The position numbers were made by a program, and so were the translations under genes. Under the pieces are notes generated by a model. That model was not told the DNA's origin and searched no databases. It was given only the letters and a program-made list of their open reading frames with translations. A stretch of 64,000 nt of DNA from Merzomyia westermanni (taxonomy: Eukaryota; Arthropoda; Insecta; Diptera; Tephritidae), in NCBI GenBank assembly GCA_949987695.1, contig OX465288.1, forward strand, positions 159,947,492 through 160,011,491. Reading direction: 5' to 3'. Position 1 is the first letter of the stretch. Each line of letters begins with the position of its first letter. This document shows positions 20,862 through 32,930 of the stretch, piece after piece.

Positions 20862-22164
20862 AAGGGTGTTTTTTTAGGGGTATAGAACTTCGAATTGAAA
20901 TAAAACACAAGAAAATCGTTTTAAGGTCCATCAATTTGGCTTTATTGGAAGGATAATTTTATGCCATTAATGTTTAGATATGATTTCGGGCATGTGGCCG
21001 CCGCGGCTGGCTCGAATAAAGCCAATTCAACAGGTCCAATTTTCAACCACTTTTTCGAGCATATGGGGCCGTATGTCGGCAATAACGCCACGAATGTTGG
21101 CTTCCAATTCCCCTAACGTTTCTGGTTTGTTGGTGTAGACGAGCGACTTCACATATCCCCAAAGAAAATAATCCAATGGTGTCAAATCACACGACCTTGG
21201 TGGCCAATTGACAGGTCCATTCCGCGAAATTATGCGCTCATCGAATGTTTCCTTCAATAAATCGATTGTGACGTGCGCTGTGTGGCATGTAGCGCCGTCT
21301 TGTTGGAACCACAACTCATGCACATTCATGCCATCCAATTCGGGAACAAAATAGTCGGTTATCATGGCTCTATACCGGTCTCCATTAACGGTAGCTGCCT
21401 CTCCAGCATTATTGCGGAAGAAGTATGGCCCAATGACTCCACCAGCCCATAGAGCACACCAAACAGTCAGTTTTTGTGGATGTAATGGCGTTTCAAGGGT
21501 CTCATGTGGATTCTCTTCACTCCAAATGCGGCAATTTTGCTTGTTGACGTAGCCATTCAACCAAAAATGAGCCTCATCACTGAACAAAATTTTGCGATGA
21601 AAATCAGCATCGAAATCAATCTCATTTTCGGCCCATACACCAAAATCACGACGCATTGCATGGTCTCGCGGCTTTAATTCTTGCACAAGCTGGATCTTGT
21701 AAGGTCGCAAGCCAAGATCTTTGCGCAAAATCTTCCATTAAGTTGATGGACAAAGCTCCAATTGCTGTGCACGGTGGCGAATCGATTCATTCGGGTCCTC
21801 TTCAACACTTTGCTCTACAGCGGCAATTGTTTCTTCGGTGCGCACTGTTCGACGTCTCTCCGGATGCGTATTATCACATAGAGTAAACGTAGTGCGAAAA
21901 CGATCCATGGTTAACCGAATTAATTGCTCTGATGGACGATTATGTCGACCATAAAATGGACGGAGCTCACGGTAAACTTCGCGAACTGAACCATTATTTT
22001 CGAAATAAATTTGCACGATTTGCAAGCGTTGTTCTTTTGTCAACCTGTTCATGATGAAATGGCAAACCAAACTGAACATAAATGACATTAGAGTTGCCAG
22101 ATTTGACCACAAAATGCCAGTTTTATCTCTATTCGAAAAACAAACCTGTAAAAAAAACACCCTG
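20862..22164 (-). mobile_element. DD41D IS630-Tc1-mariner transposon, copy 1 (dead)
   Basis: 1303 bp, the same length as copy 2 at 47380-48682. Inverted ends AAGGGTGTTTTTTT and CAGGGTGTTTTTTTTACAGG, flanked by TA at 20860-20861 and 22165-22166. Confidence 0.95.
20967..22052 (-). pseudogene. DD41D transposase with two nonsense codons
   Basis: Corresponds codon for codon to the intact transposase at 47492-48577. It differs by a TAA at 21740-21738 (TTA in copy 2, after QLELCPST) and a TGA at 21029-21027 (AGA in copy 2, after ENWTC). The three catalytic acidic residues (FSDEAHF, WFQQDGATCH, LTPLDYF) are all still coded. A few missense differences occur (for example HELW for DELW). The near identity of the two copies implies recent activity; this copy could still be moved in trans because its ends are intact. 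Confidence 0.9.
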
Positions 22165-22166
22165 TA

Positions 22167-22955
22167 TTAAATTTTTGAACTGGTTTGAGTACGTGCTTTG
22201 CGTCCAAGCACTGACGAGGTACTTGATTTAAGACAAGTTTCTACAAAAACCCCATAGTGTGACGTTTAGACCGTGCAAGTACTCTCACAAAACTCTAGAA
22301 AAATACAAATCAGCCGCTAACGTTTAAATAACTCTTTACCTCTAGAAGACTTCCCAAACTGATCCAGGAGAACGCGACAGGGTTCTATGAAATGTATTGT
22401 ACCAAAAATTTAAGCCCCCCCTTAACGAGCTTATTCAACGTTATCACTTACAGAAGACTTTTAAAATAATCAAGACGAACCACTTTTTGACTCATTATAC
22501 CAGATTTGAGATGAATTTGATAACATAATGAGCTTTAAATGTATTCAGCAAAGTCAAAGTTGTGTATGCATATTTATATATGAATATGTGTAATCCACGT
22601 GTATTAAAATTTGTTGACGTTACCACCTGACATTCTGGCTCGTGCAAGATATCATATTTTAATACTTTACCAATGGCCCATTTAGCTGCGTCTGGCACAA
22701 TACCCGCTAGCTGCTACTTTACTCTCACTGAACTTTCTATTTCTATTCTAAGGTCATTCCATGCTGAAAACACACTAAGTAGCATATTAAGGTAATAAAT
22801 TCGTAAACAGGTATGTATAGTAGACTGGGCCAAAATAAAAAATATTTTGTCATAAATTAGTAACGATTCTAATAAAAATTTATTAAAATAAATTTTTTTT
22901 ATTAAAACCATAGTAATTTTCAGAAGAGTTATTTTCCTTGGCCTTGAGATCATTT
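22167..22955. other. No gene seen
   Basis: AT-rich. 22905-22955 keeps a CCTTGGCCTTGAG block of family P, which forms the left flank of the palindromic element that follows. Confidence 0.4.
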
Positions 22956-22961
22956 GTAAGG

Positions 22962-23184
22962 CTGGCAGTAAAAAGTAAACTTATTTTTCATGTAAGCAAA
23001 AGGGAAACTTATAAAATGTTTAATAAAAAGGGGTATAAAGAAAGATATTTTTACCTTTTAATGGAAAAAACGATTTGTCTACCTCTTATTGAAATTTTTT
23101 TTTTTTTTACACCTTTTTGTTAAAAATTTTATAAGCTTCCTTTTTACTTATATGAAAAATTAGTTTACTTTTTACTCCCAGCCT
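22962..23184. mobile_element. Palindromic MITE inserted in a family P remnant
   Basis: Starts GGCTGGCAGTAAAAAGTAAA and ends with the complement of GGCTGGGAGTAAAAAGTAAA; the arms are complementary for about 70 bases. The flanks (CCTTGGCCTTGAGATCATTT on the left, TTATAGTCATGAATATT on the right) together resemble the uninterrupted sequence near 61110-61140, so this is an insertion. No coding capacity. Confidence 0.65.
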
Positions 23185-23212
23185 TTTATTTATAGTCATG
23201 AATATTTTGAAA

Positions 23213-24238
23213 TACTAGACTTCGCCCAGTGGTTGAAATTCAACCAATAAACTTTATTTTATTTTATTTTTTTGATGTAGGTATGTTTTATCCGCCTTTT
23301 TCTCTTCCTTTCTATGTCGTTCCTTTCCTCTAACATATTTTTATTTTCCTTGATTTCTTTGTTTACTCCCTTATTTTATTTTTTACTTTCCTCAAACTTT
23401 TTTTTCCTTTCCCTTCCCTTCGTTTCATTTCCTTACCATTCCTTTCTTTCCTTTAATTTTTCTTCCTTTCCTATCCTTTCCATTCCCTTCCCTTTCCTTC
23501 CTTTCCTTTCCTTTTCCTTTTCTTTCCTTTCTTTCCTTTAATTTTCCTTCCTTTCAATTCTTTTCCTTTCCTCTATTTTCCTTTAATTTTCTTCGGTGTT
23601 TAATACTCTTTATGAGTAATCATTTATTTTATTTTTGTAAACCCTGTTTGTAGGTATCAGCAATGAATTTTACATATTTGCTCATATTTTACATTGCTTG
23701 TTTAATGTATCCAACAAAGCAACTTTTCGTGCTCTCAGGAGAGCAGCTGACACTGGGCATCGTAGCCAGTAATCAATACAATAACAACAACTAAAGTAAA
23801 AATGCATGACACAACAGAGTATCTATAGTGCGAATACTTATTTTTCATTGGTCCACTACCAACTCTTCGCACTCACAGTGAGAGCCGACCACACGAATAA
23901 CACAAAAACATGCATGGCAAGTCTACTCACACTACTACGGCTCTTAATTTTTTCCTACAAAGCAACTCCTCGGCCATGCTCACGATTCAGCATAGTACAC
24001 AAAAAGCAAGTACACACACACACAGCGTGTCTATAGTGTGAATAAGTGAATGTGTAGTGGTGTGACTTTTATGTTAAATTTTTTATATTAAAATCATTTT
24101 TTAAATTTATTTATTTACGGATAAAAGTACACCTCAAAATTTCCTATCTATACATATTTAATTTGTATACCTTAGAATTATAGTTTAGCAGAAAACGGTT
24201 CTACATTGCATTCATCTTGTCTATTTATATATAAGATA
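23213..24238. repeat. Family X repeat, copy 2 (unoccupied)
   Basis: Collinear with 1957-3690 but without the SINE and foldback insertions, so it gives the empty sites for both. Contains a TTCC-rich pyrimidine tract at about 23400-23590 and an (AC)n run near 24010. Open frames in the pyrimidine tract are compositional artefacts. Confidence 0.7.
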
Positions 24239-24359
24239 TATAGGCCGTAAAAACAATAATTCAATGGGATTGATATATAAAATAAACAAAACCGAACAGC
24301 ATAGTCGAAATGTAAACAATAGATACATATTAACAGAAACTAATGTTAAAATTATTAGA

Positions 24360-24556
24360 AGTCGGAGTTTAGCTGCAAAAAGCCAACGATGGTGTGCCAC
24401 AATTTCTCTGATGAAGATGTGTAGCTGCTCCTGAAATGGATCTACAAAAAAGCTATAGCGATTGTGTCTAAATTGTAATGCTTTATTCGGGTAAAAACTT
24501 TTAATAATTAATTAAAAAATAATTATTATAAAACAATAATAATTTTCCCTTCAAAT
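24360..24556 (+). repeat. Family P associated unit, partial
   Basis: Matches the 20100-20440 unit over the TTTCTCTGATGAAGA and GAAATGGATCTAC blocks, followed by the AATAATTTTC arm of family P. The tRNA-like word is degraded here. Confidence 0.5.
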
Positions 24557-24706
24557 TAATAGTAGCCGTGTTTTTTTTTCATCCGCATCTGCGTTTGCGC
24601 TTAATATTTGTATGGACTGCTAAGCGCACAACTTTATCTGCAACTATGAAATAGTACAAATATTAAGCGCAAACGCAGATGCGGATAAAAAAAACACCGC
24701 TATTAG
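24557..24706. mobile_element. Palindromic MITE with ATCCGCATCTGCGTTTGCGC arms
   Basis: About 50-base arms that are almost perfect complements (left 24561-24612, right 24656-24703) around a 45-base loop. GC content in the arms exceeds the flanks. Too short to code; target duplication uncertain. Confidence 0.7.
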
Positions 24707-26899
24707 CATGATTCGTTTAAGAAAGAGGTACGAGTAATAGGAATGAAGTTTTCAAGCTTAATTCGTCAGAAAATTTTTGTACTGAAATTAACGGATTTTT
24801 TCGTTCTCTTTTTGTTGCATTTTATATCAAAAAAAATGTTTGGCTGATTGAAAGATAAAATAATATTTTTTTTAAAAGGTCTAATGCATGTCAATGGCGG
24901 TCTTTGTATTACGGATGTAACGAATGTCATCGTTGGACGCGCAATTCGCTCAGTTTGCTAAAGAAATTTTCATTGGCCTCCTACGAAAGTGGGCGTGATT
25001 ATAAACCGATTTTCTTGATGTATGGCTTTCATATACTCTATTTGAGTACTAGCTTTCAAAAATAACAAAAAATGTCGACTAACCAGTGAAAACGGATATG
25101 TCATAATTTTTTTTTTTAAACCTCTTTCATATGTATATATATGTATATATACATCTCAGTAAATGTCAAAGAATGGGCCTGCTCAATAGGACTGCAAACA
25201 ATTAATTTATGCGAACGTCGAAATCATGCACATCATTCGCATGCGAATATTCGTCACGTCTCTAGTTTGTATTACATCAATCAATGCAGTTAGTGATTGA
25301 AGCCCCATATTATACTGGATGTATAGGCTATTATAGATATGAATGTATATGCTCATTAGACTGGGTGAGGTAAAAACAATAAAAATTAGTTTTTAGAGCT
25401 GTTCCATGCTATTTAAAATTTCTAGCATAAAGTGGGAAATTAAATTCCTCACAAAACAAATCGAAGTAAAAATTTTTAACTATGGCATGGTTTTTTGATT
25501 CGCCCTTGAAAATTTGTCAAAAATGGAAAAATCAAACGAAAGCGGCCTTAATCACCATAAAAGGAAACCGCCAGTGCTGTGTGTTCCTTTTTTGAGGTTA
25601 TGGACGAGCACAACTCGCTATGCAAATTCTGACGGCGGATTTGGATTTAGCGTGGTAAAACGCATACCAGATCCGCCTACTTTTTTTGACTTTATATTAG
25701 AACAGTAAACCTACATCATCGCAGAGTAAACCGCTATTGGGCATGAAAAATTTTGAATGTAGTATGCATTTTTTTTCTTAGTAAATAAGTTTTGAATAGT
25801 AAGGTCTAAAAATTTTTTTTCTAATTCTGAAAAATGATACCACTATAATTTCTTTTTTTTTTTAATTTTTTCGTCCCAGTTTAATGAACATATACTTGCT
25901 GGTATGTAAATCAATACGAAGTTATATATAGCTTTCGATACCAATAACCAATGGCAATCAGTATAATTTCACGCTGTATTAATCAAAAGCTTTTTGGCAT
26001 TAGTGTTAAGTTGAATGGATCACATTATTTCTTCTTCTTGTTGAGCAGTTTCGAACTTTATTGATACACAAGCGGATATTGTAGTATTGACCTGTTTTTT
26101 CATTAAGAATACCTGTTTACATCCACATACTTACTGGGATTATTCTTAGATATTACAACTTTGTGTTATTGTTGTTATTGTCGTTTAGACATTGCGTGCC
26201 TTTTTAACGGTTACAAGTAGGACTATTCTCTACAGGAATGCAGACTAAGTTTAAGGTCACCCTCGTATAGGTCCTAAAGACACCAGTACTATTTCCTCCA
26301 CTGCATCATTTCACATTGAATTGTCGTTGAATCAGGACTGGTGCATTTGGTGTGTTTATTCTTGTCTATCTTCATTTAACTAGTACAATTTTAACCAATT
26401 AAAAACTGGTCCCTCAGGGCGTTCTAAAACTGAAGCTTACATTCCTATGCATATTTATGTACTGGTAGGAAGTTATAACCCTTTAACCATTAGCATGAAA
26501 ATGATTTCTAAAAATATTCAAACCAACAGTTGACACTTGAAGATCACACACACCGCACACGTAACGTAGATCCAATTAAGTAAATATGTATACACAGACC
26601 TATTATGGAGACTAGTTTATAGCAGAGCCATTAGTAAAACGTCACTTTTGGAGTTTTAATGGCCGCAAGAGCTCAAAAACACAAACAATTTAATGGGCGT
26701 TCCTCTAACTGGCTAGACCCATGCCGATTTAGGTATAGCCTTCTTAGCGACTACTTATGCCATATACAAGCGCCGAGGCAATAAAAAATTTGTTCTTCCC
26801 TTTATATGCTACCATAGTCGATAGGAATAACTTTGGGATCAGCGCATTTTCATCTATTCGAAACATCGTCAAATCAATGAACTAAACCATGACCCAGCT
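24707..26899. other. No gene; one HINE-type fragment
   Basis: 24985-25015 has AAAGTGGGCGTGATTATAAA, as in the 649-1921 element. A 64-codon frame at 25514-25708 has no recognisable family. The rest is AT-rich. Confidence 0.35.
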
Positions 26900-28100
26900 G
26901 GCATATGTTCTATATTCGCCGTTGACGTAATGGATAACTTATATTTCGAATACTCTAATGGTCATTATAGCTGCTTTTAAAAGTGTACTTTCCTTCTCTA
27001 TTGCCTACTCAGTCCACAGCATCACTTGTCATATCGTGCAGATCTTAAGCGAAACGGATGAGATTTGATCAGCTTGTCTATTATGGGCTTGAGTCGTTTG
27101 CAATACGCTGAATAGAACACTATAGATATGTTATGTACGGCATACTGGTTCCGCGGCAATTGCGGTAGATTGGTAGATGCGGGTAACGCCTTTCTTATGG
27201 ATTGGAGCGAACATACTTGAATTCTAAAATGTTTCATAAGCGTTTGTTCATACTGTTTACCAGACCTGTTAAATAATTATTACTAATCGTAATGATTACC
27301 GGTTGTATTAATCATTTTCTTGAGAATCTATTTACTGATTGATTACACTGGTCTACAGCCAAAAACCACCAGAGACGCGAATATGAAATTCGTATGTAAA
27401 ACCACGCCCTGATTCCGAAAATCGAGGTTATTTTTGATTCTATGGTACTGTTTTTCAGATATTTACGATTTACCGTTATTTCAAAAAAAAAACATGCGTA
27501 TTCATGAAAGGTATAAAGTCTTCGGCACAGTCGAAGACAGCCCTTGCCTTACTTGTTTTTTGATAATTTTTTATTATTTCTGACTTTTTTCAATATTGTT
27601 GTAGAAATACTTATACATATCAACAAAACTGAAAAAAATCAAAAATTGTCGAAAAAAAATCCAAAAAATCAATAATAATCGAACCCACTTTATTTTGTTA
27701 TTTTAAAATTTTTTTAATAATCATAAAAAGTCATGATTATTTTTTGATTGTTTCTAATCCTAATCAATTAATAATTGCCTTTTCGTGAGAAACAATTTAA
27801 AAAACCGTTTAATTAATTGATTACTAATTAAATTTAGCACGTCTGCTTTTTACCTAAACCTTAAGCTAGATCTGGAATAGCTGGCTGTTCGAATAGTTCG
27901 ACACGTCTCGGCGATGTATTATTTTTGAGTTGGGGTGTTACCATTGCCAGCTCCTCGGGCCAATTATTTTCCTTCACATTTAACAATGAGTAGAAATGTA
28001 CCATTGAGCTAAGTACGCTCGATGAGTCGACGCCCTGTGCGCAATTTTTTCTCTCCCGGAACTCGAACCTTTTGTCATCCGCTTTATTTCTGCTTGGTTA
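26900..28100 (-). pseudogene. Decayed LINE reverse transcriptase, interrupted
   Basis: 27240-27022 (minus) reads through stops and shifts as a copy of the 13436-15139 LINE: LPRNQYAVHNIS and CKRLKPIIDKLI align with CANYRGISLLNI and CERLKPDVNRLI. Minus-strand 28090-27890 matches the region just upstream (KRFEFRER and FYSLLN against TEGFKPGA and FSALLN). The 27250-27890 gap holds unrelated AT-rich sequence and a HINE 3' end. Catalytic residues are lost. Confidence 0.65.
27494..27555 (+). repeat. HINE 3' terminus only
   Basis: ATTCATGAAAGGTATAAA, the intact GTCTTCG/CGAAGAC hairpin at 27518-27538, then CTTACTTG before a T run. It is essentially identical to the end at 12710-12764, although the rest of the element is missing. 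Confidence 0.8.
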
Positions 28101-28449
28101 TTCTTTCAGCCTAGCTGGCGCCCTATAGTATCCATAGCGGCGTCACGGCAAGTGTCAATATTCATAAATCCAACTTTTTCGATGTTTGAGGAATGTCTAA
28201 ATTTTTAAAGTGATTTCCAACATGTTTCTTCACTTCAGGTTGGACATATTACCAATGTTTGATTTCAGTTTGTGCACCTGCAATTTTTAGACATGGCAAC
28301 ACTCTTATTTTTGATCATATCTGATAATAAAAATTAATCAAATCATGCGAGCGAACGAAAAACTGCCGAAATATTATCAAAATATTAAAAAAAGAAAAGA
28401 ACTAAAAAGATATAGTACATCTGTGCGACAAAAGGTAGTATTTATATTA
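28101..28449. other. No feature recognised
   Basis: AT-rich sequence between the LINE fossil and a SINE; no coding or inverted-repeat structure seen. Confidence 0.35.
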
Positions 28450-28660
28450 ATGGCTGACTACTACAACGAAGGTCCAAGGTTCGAGTACCGGGACAAGTAA
28501 AATCAAAAGTGTTTTGAAAAGGTTTTTCAAAACGGGGTCGCCCCTCGGCACTAGTTTGGTGAATTTTTAACATGGAAGACTTCTCAGAAAAAATTCATCT
28601 GCTTCGGAATCGTCAAAAAACTGTAGCTCCCGTAAATTTGTTGGAAGAGAACAAAAACAA
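28450..28660 (+). mobile_element. SINE family A, diverged copy
   Basis: Plus-strand order: GGTCCAAGGTTCGAGTACC (degenerate B box), TTTTCAAAACGGGGTCGCCC, TTCATCTGC, AAAAAACTGTAGCTCCC. The head and tail are both worn. Confidence 0.75.
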
Positions 28661-29539
28661 AAGTAAAATGTTAAATTCGATTTCAGTTGGAAAATAATGA
28701 TCGAATTCAAGTTGGAGTAAAATATTTTTTCAAGTGGAGAAATAAGAATATTTTCATATCAAAAATGTTTCCATCTGCTGGAGGATGGAGTGTTTCACCA
28801 ATTGGTCTCAAGTTAAAAATCAATTGGAAACCGGATTTGATCCCAAATGGGATTTAAATGTATTTCCAACAAAATGCTTATTGGAATAGAATATGCCTGC
28901 CGAAAGACGCAACTTAGCTCGACGATACAAACATACCGGGTTCATATTTGGCAAAAGACTGTTCACAGTTGTCATTGAAACTTTGGGGCTGGTTTTGTAG
29001 ATATATCTGTTTGTATACAAACAACCGGCGCGAGAACTAATTAGCTGTCTCTGTGTGTGAGTAACTTGGATGGCAAAAAAAGGATTGGCCAAGTAAAAAT
29101 TTCGACTTCTGCATACCCAGAACTCATTTTGGTTCCGCGTTTTGTGATTAGGACACAGCCAAGTAGATTTCGGGATATTTATGTTCGCCAGATACAACTT
29201 TTCTGCTTGCATAAAAAATGTTTAGCTGAAAGCAACCAAAAAAATAAGCAAACGGAAAAAATTATAAGGGAATTTTGTTATTTTATTCATAAGTCTTCTA
29301 GTGTTTGAAGAAAAGAAAATGACTTATGATAAGCTGCTTCATTTTTATATATTTTAAAATTTTGAGTGTTTTCGAGTTTTTTGTTCTTGTGAAAAACTTT
29401 GCTAAATGTAGTTAGTAGCTTTTACCGCCGCGACGACGATATATGTACATACTGGTTTCTGGTAAAAAAATCTTTTTTCGCAAATCTACTCAAATTGCCA
29501 AAATATAGACAGACCAAATTATTTGTTGGACGGTCAAAA
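28661..29539. other. No gene seen
   Basis: 28915-28955 has a weak match to the ACCGG..GATTCATATCCGG repeat of 30296. A 130-codon minus frame at 28820-29212 has no coding signature. Confidence 0.3.
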
Positions 29540-29580
29540 TCGCCCAGGCGGTTAGATGACCATTTGAAGAAGAAAGAAAC
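29540..29580 (+). repeat. 3' tip of the 13.4-kb LINE type
   Basis: CAGGCGGTTAGATGACCATT followed by TGAAGAAGAA is the same as the sequence ending the LINE at 13436-13410 (minus strand), so this is a severely 5'-truncated copy and indicates the LINE ends in a GAA-rich tail. Confidence 0.5.
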
Positions 29581-30279
29581 TATTTGGAAACATTATTAAA
29601 GGTCAAAGAAACAAAGTATCGTTTATTATTACTCGCAGTTTTTGATTTTCAAGTACATAGTTTGCCAAGGTCATGGTGATGGGTGATAAGCGCACTGCGT
29701 ACTGACCTTTATAAAGATTATTTATAAAATTTCTAATGTTTGTTGTTTTAACCTTAATTAAGTATGAGAAAAAATAATTTGGCCAGTTCGAATACAACTG
29801 TCTACGAGGAATGTTTAGTTTATATACCCACCCCTTTAGACGTTTTCGAGTTACCTCTGAAACAATGATCTAAATTTTAAATTAACTGAACGCCGTTGTA
29901 GGCAAAGGGAATGCGATATTTCGACCTAAAGAGAAACTATCAGCCTATTAAATGTCCTTAACTAGAAAGGACCAAACAGCCAATTGGGCAATTGGGTGAT
30001 GGTTACATATTCACTTCCCACACAAATTCAAGGAAGGTTTGTTGCCAGAACTGTGGAGAATGAAGCTGCTATTGTACCCCTGCGGGTTAGGGGTTTAGAA
30101 TATGCCCGAGGTAGGCATACCGGTCGTAAGAGTCACAAAGGTAATGACGTGCAATTCGATGGTTGATCTACGGATATGATGCCACCTATCATTACCCATC
30201 TCTCCCTCCCTACGAAAGGAGGGGTGACATGACCTAGAAGGTTCCACTGGTAATACCAAATAGCTATCCCGACAGTCGG
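29581..30279. other. No gene seen
   Basis: Less AT-rich from 30050. A BLAST-like comparison would be needed to say whether 30170-30279 belongs to the repeat that follows. Confidence 0.3.
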
Positions 30280-30395
30280 GCAGTACCGCAAACGAATACC
30301 GGAGCGTACTGGATTCATATCCGGCCAAGAACTATCAGTTCGACAGCACTCCCCCAAAAGCTTCGGGGAGTGTTTTTGTCGTTACAACAACAACA
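30280..30395 (+). repeat. Interspersed repeat with CAA tail, copy 2
   Basis: ACCGGAGCGTACTGGATTCA, then CACTCCCCCAAAAGCTTCGGGGAGTG (a small stem) and an ACAACAACAACAA tail. Shares its first box with 6740-6770. SINE or LINE 3' end. Confidence 0.5.
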
Positions 30396-31558
30396 AGCTG
30401 CTATTGTACTTTTATTTGTGGTTTCGAAAGAGCATGCGAGTCTCAAATTCTCGAGGTCTATCAATATCACAATGATCACACACTTCAGTATCTTTAAAGA
30501 CGGTGAGTTTGCTTCTGGTTTTAGGTTGATTTCTGAAAATAATGGTGACAAACTTAATTTTTCTATTGGGGATTGTGCTTCACTCTTTCGTCTGTGGAGA
30601 CATCTAAGAGATACTAAAAGCATTGCTTATCCCTCTAGCTCCTTCAAAACTGTACTGGCAATGCATGTTGGGACTTATTGATGGTGTCAGGCATAAACTG
30701 CTTGTTCTATTCTCTGTGTTTCGGCAGGCGGCTTACAACTTGGGGGGCACTAAATACGCATTTTTCAGCATTCCAAACTCCGGGCACCGAAATCATGTGC
30801 AGAAATAATTGGCATTGACAGGCTAAAGGAGTGTCGCGACGAGTAGATACAAGAGAACTCATTGGCTCAGCTAAGGATCAGTCCATGACTAAAGTTAAGG
30901 ACAGCCATTATATGGTACCCTGAGCTCCAAGCACCTTCTGGAGAACAAATCAACAAGATAAGACTACCTGATCAGATTAGCACCGAAACGGACATATTCA
31001 GCAAAGGACTTTCCAATAAATCTTAGGGGAGTGATGATCTTTGCCTCACGTCAATTTAACTGATCGACAGTAAAACGTGGTAATGAAGCCACTAGATTAG
31101 TGGCAAACTTTTTTGATTAATATCAAGAAAAGACTGTTCAATGCGAGAAACAGGCAAACAATTTTTAAACTAAACATTTTAGTTGCATTTTTATATAAGA
31201 GTTCCATTTAAGTTTATTAATGTTTAATATTCTTGTAAAATATATTATTTTCTACAATTTTGCTTTAATATTATATTATAAATATGGAAAAAATAGAAAC
31301 GAACATCATAGCTATTGGGAAGCTGCTAAGGCTCACTTGTCAATGAACTTCTTGCACCGCATTTGACCATTTGAGCGGGTTTTCATTTGGTTGCTAATAG
31401 GTGTCATCCGTTCGTCGTTATCCTGAGCCACATAAAAAATTTTACATGTAAATGCAACAACAACGATTTGACCAAATAGATCAATGTAGATGATTGGTTC
31501 AATTTGTGAGCAAGATAATATTGCTTGTGTCTTATCTTTAGTATGAACACACTACCTT
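30396..31558. other. No gene seen
   Basis: Several overlapping frames of 60-100 codons on both strands, none with a recognisable family. Confidence 0.3.
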
Positions 31559-31566
31559 TTGATAAG

Positions 31567-32922
31567 CAGCCCTGGATTTACACTAGGTGCTCACGGAGCA
31601 CTGGCACAGGGCGGCAGATTTTGGGGGCGGCAGATTTCGAAACAAATTAAAATTTTTACAAATATTTTTGATAATCGGCTCAATTTTTGTTTCTGTATAA
31701 ATCAATAAGAATTAGTAACTTAAAGTGATGCGGTTATTCACCGTGGAAACTGCCTAAAACTATGCCACAAAAAACTATTTTATGTAAACTGTAGTACTCT
31801 TTTATTCAGTTTAGCTCTTTTCAGCAGCAGGGAGTAGATTGTTTTAAAGTATATTTTTTCAAAATCCGCAGTCAACTAAAATTTGTACCTTTTACCTCTT
31901 AATAGTTTTTATTTGGTATTTTCACTATTAATCTTTTTTGCCAACATTTTTATTAGTATTAAAATTTCCGAAGTTACAGCTCCGACAGCTATTCCAAAAA
32001 CGAGATCATTTTTCGATTTGCTGTCGAAGTGAAATGGAAATTATTAGGGAGTCCAATGCGATTACCAGAATAGCAAATATCCAACCGTGGGTTGTTTACT
32101 TCAAGTTGATTTGAATATTTTTTGGGACCCTCTTGCTTTACGTGAGTACTGGATGCTCCGGAAAACTGTAAACATTTTCTTGGGTATGTTTTTTTCAGTA
32201 TATCTTACGTGTACACACAATTTTTCCAAAATGTTTAAGGCTTTAGTTATTCTTATTTAGCATTGCGTAACATATGTAGTCGGGTAACATATTATTCAAC
32301 ACGAATTTCATTAGGACATTTTTTAAATGACAGTTTTCATGCTATGCTGCCCTTAGTTGAGTATGAGTAACACGGCCTTAACTACTCACAGAAAACCTAT
32401 CACTCTTTTTTCAAATCTAATAAATCGTAGTAGATTATGAGTTAGGCGTAGCGGCGAATTAGATTTCCATTTTTCCAAAAAAGTAGTAAACCCGCTACGA
32501 TCGTAATAAAGTTCTAACCCTGGTCAGCACTGATCAGCTGTGATTTTATTAGCAATTAATTCTGAAGTTTTTATAATTACAATCGATAATAATCCTTTTT
32601 GGGTGAAATAGTTTTTTATATATTTTGAAAATATGAGTGATGGGCGCAAAATATTAAGCGGTGCTGAATATGAAAAGCGAGCTTTGGACAAAACTAAAAA
32701 AGAAGTGGAAATTTTGAGCAAAACTCCGAAGCTACATAATTTTTTCATTAAAGGAGGTATGTTCCAATAATTTTGGTAATTTTTGCAGGGATTTTTTGGG
32801 GTTTTAGCTACTTATATACAAATATTTAAGTTGTGAATTGCATACGTAAAATACATTTTTACTATATTTCATGAAGATAAAAGGGCGGCATTTTTAACAG
32901 GGCACAAGTAAATCCATCCCTG
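31567..32922 (+). mobile_element. hAT transposon derivative, 8-bp TSD
   Basis: Inverted ends CAGCCCTGGATTTAC and (complemented) CAGGGATGGATTTAC; the 8-bp direct repeat TTGATAAG flanks it at 31559-31566 and 32923-32930. Both are hAT hallmarks, and the CAGGG..GGATTTAC end is typical of the group whose host relatives are called zinc finger MYM-type genes. 1356 bp is too short for a transposase, so it is an internal-deletion derivative. Confidence 0.9.
32633..32770 (+). pseudogene. hAT transposase first-exon remnant
   Basis: ATG 32633 opens MSDGRKILSGAEYEKRALDK and continues KKEVEILSKTPKLHNFFIK, the conserved N-terminal peptide pattern (LSG.E.RK..., then TPK...FF) of this hAT group. GGTATG at about 32756 could be the original splice donor (AAAGGAG|GTATGTT), after which the frame stops at TAA 32768-32770. 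No downstream exons remain inside the element, so no transposase can be made. Its survival suggests the deletion is not ancient. Confidence 0.6.
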
Positions 32923-32930
32923 TTGATAAG

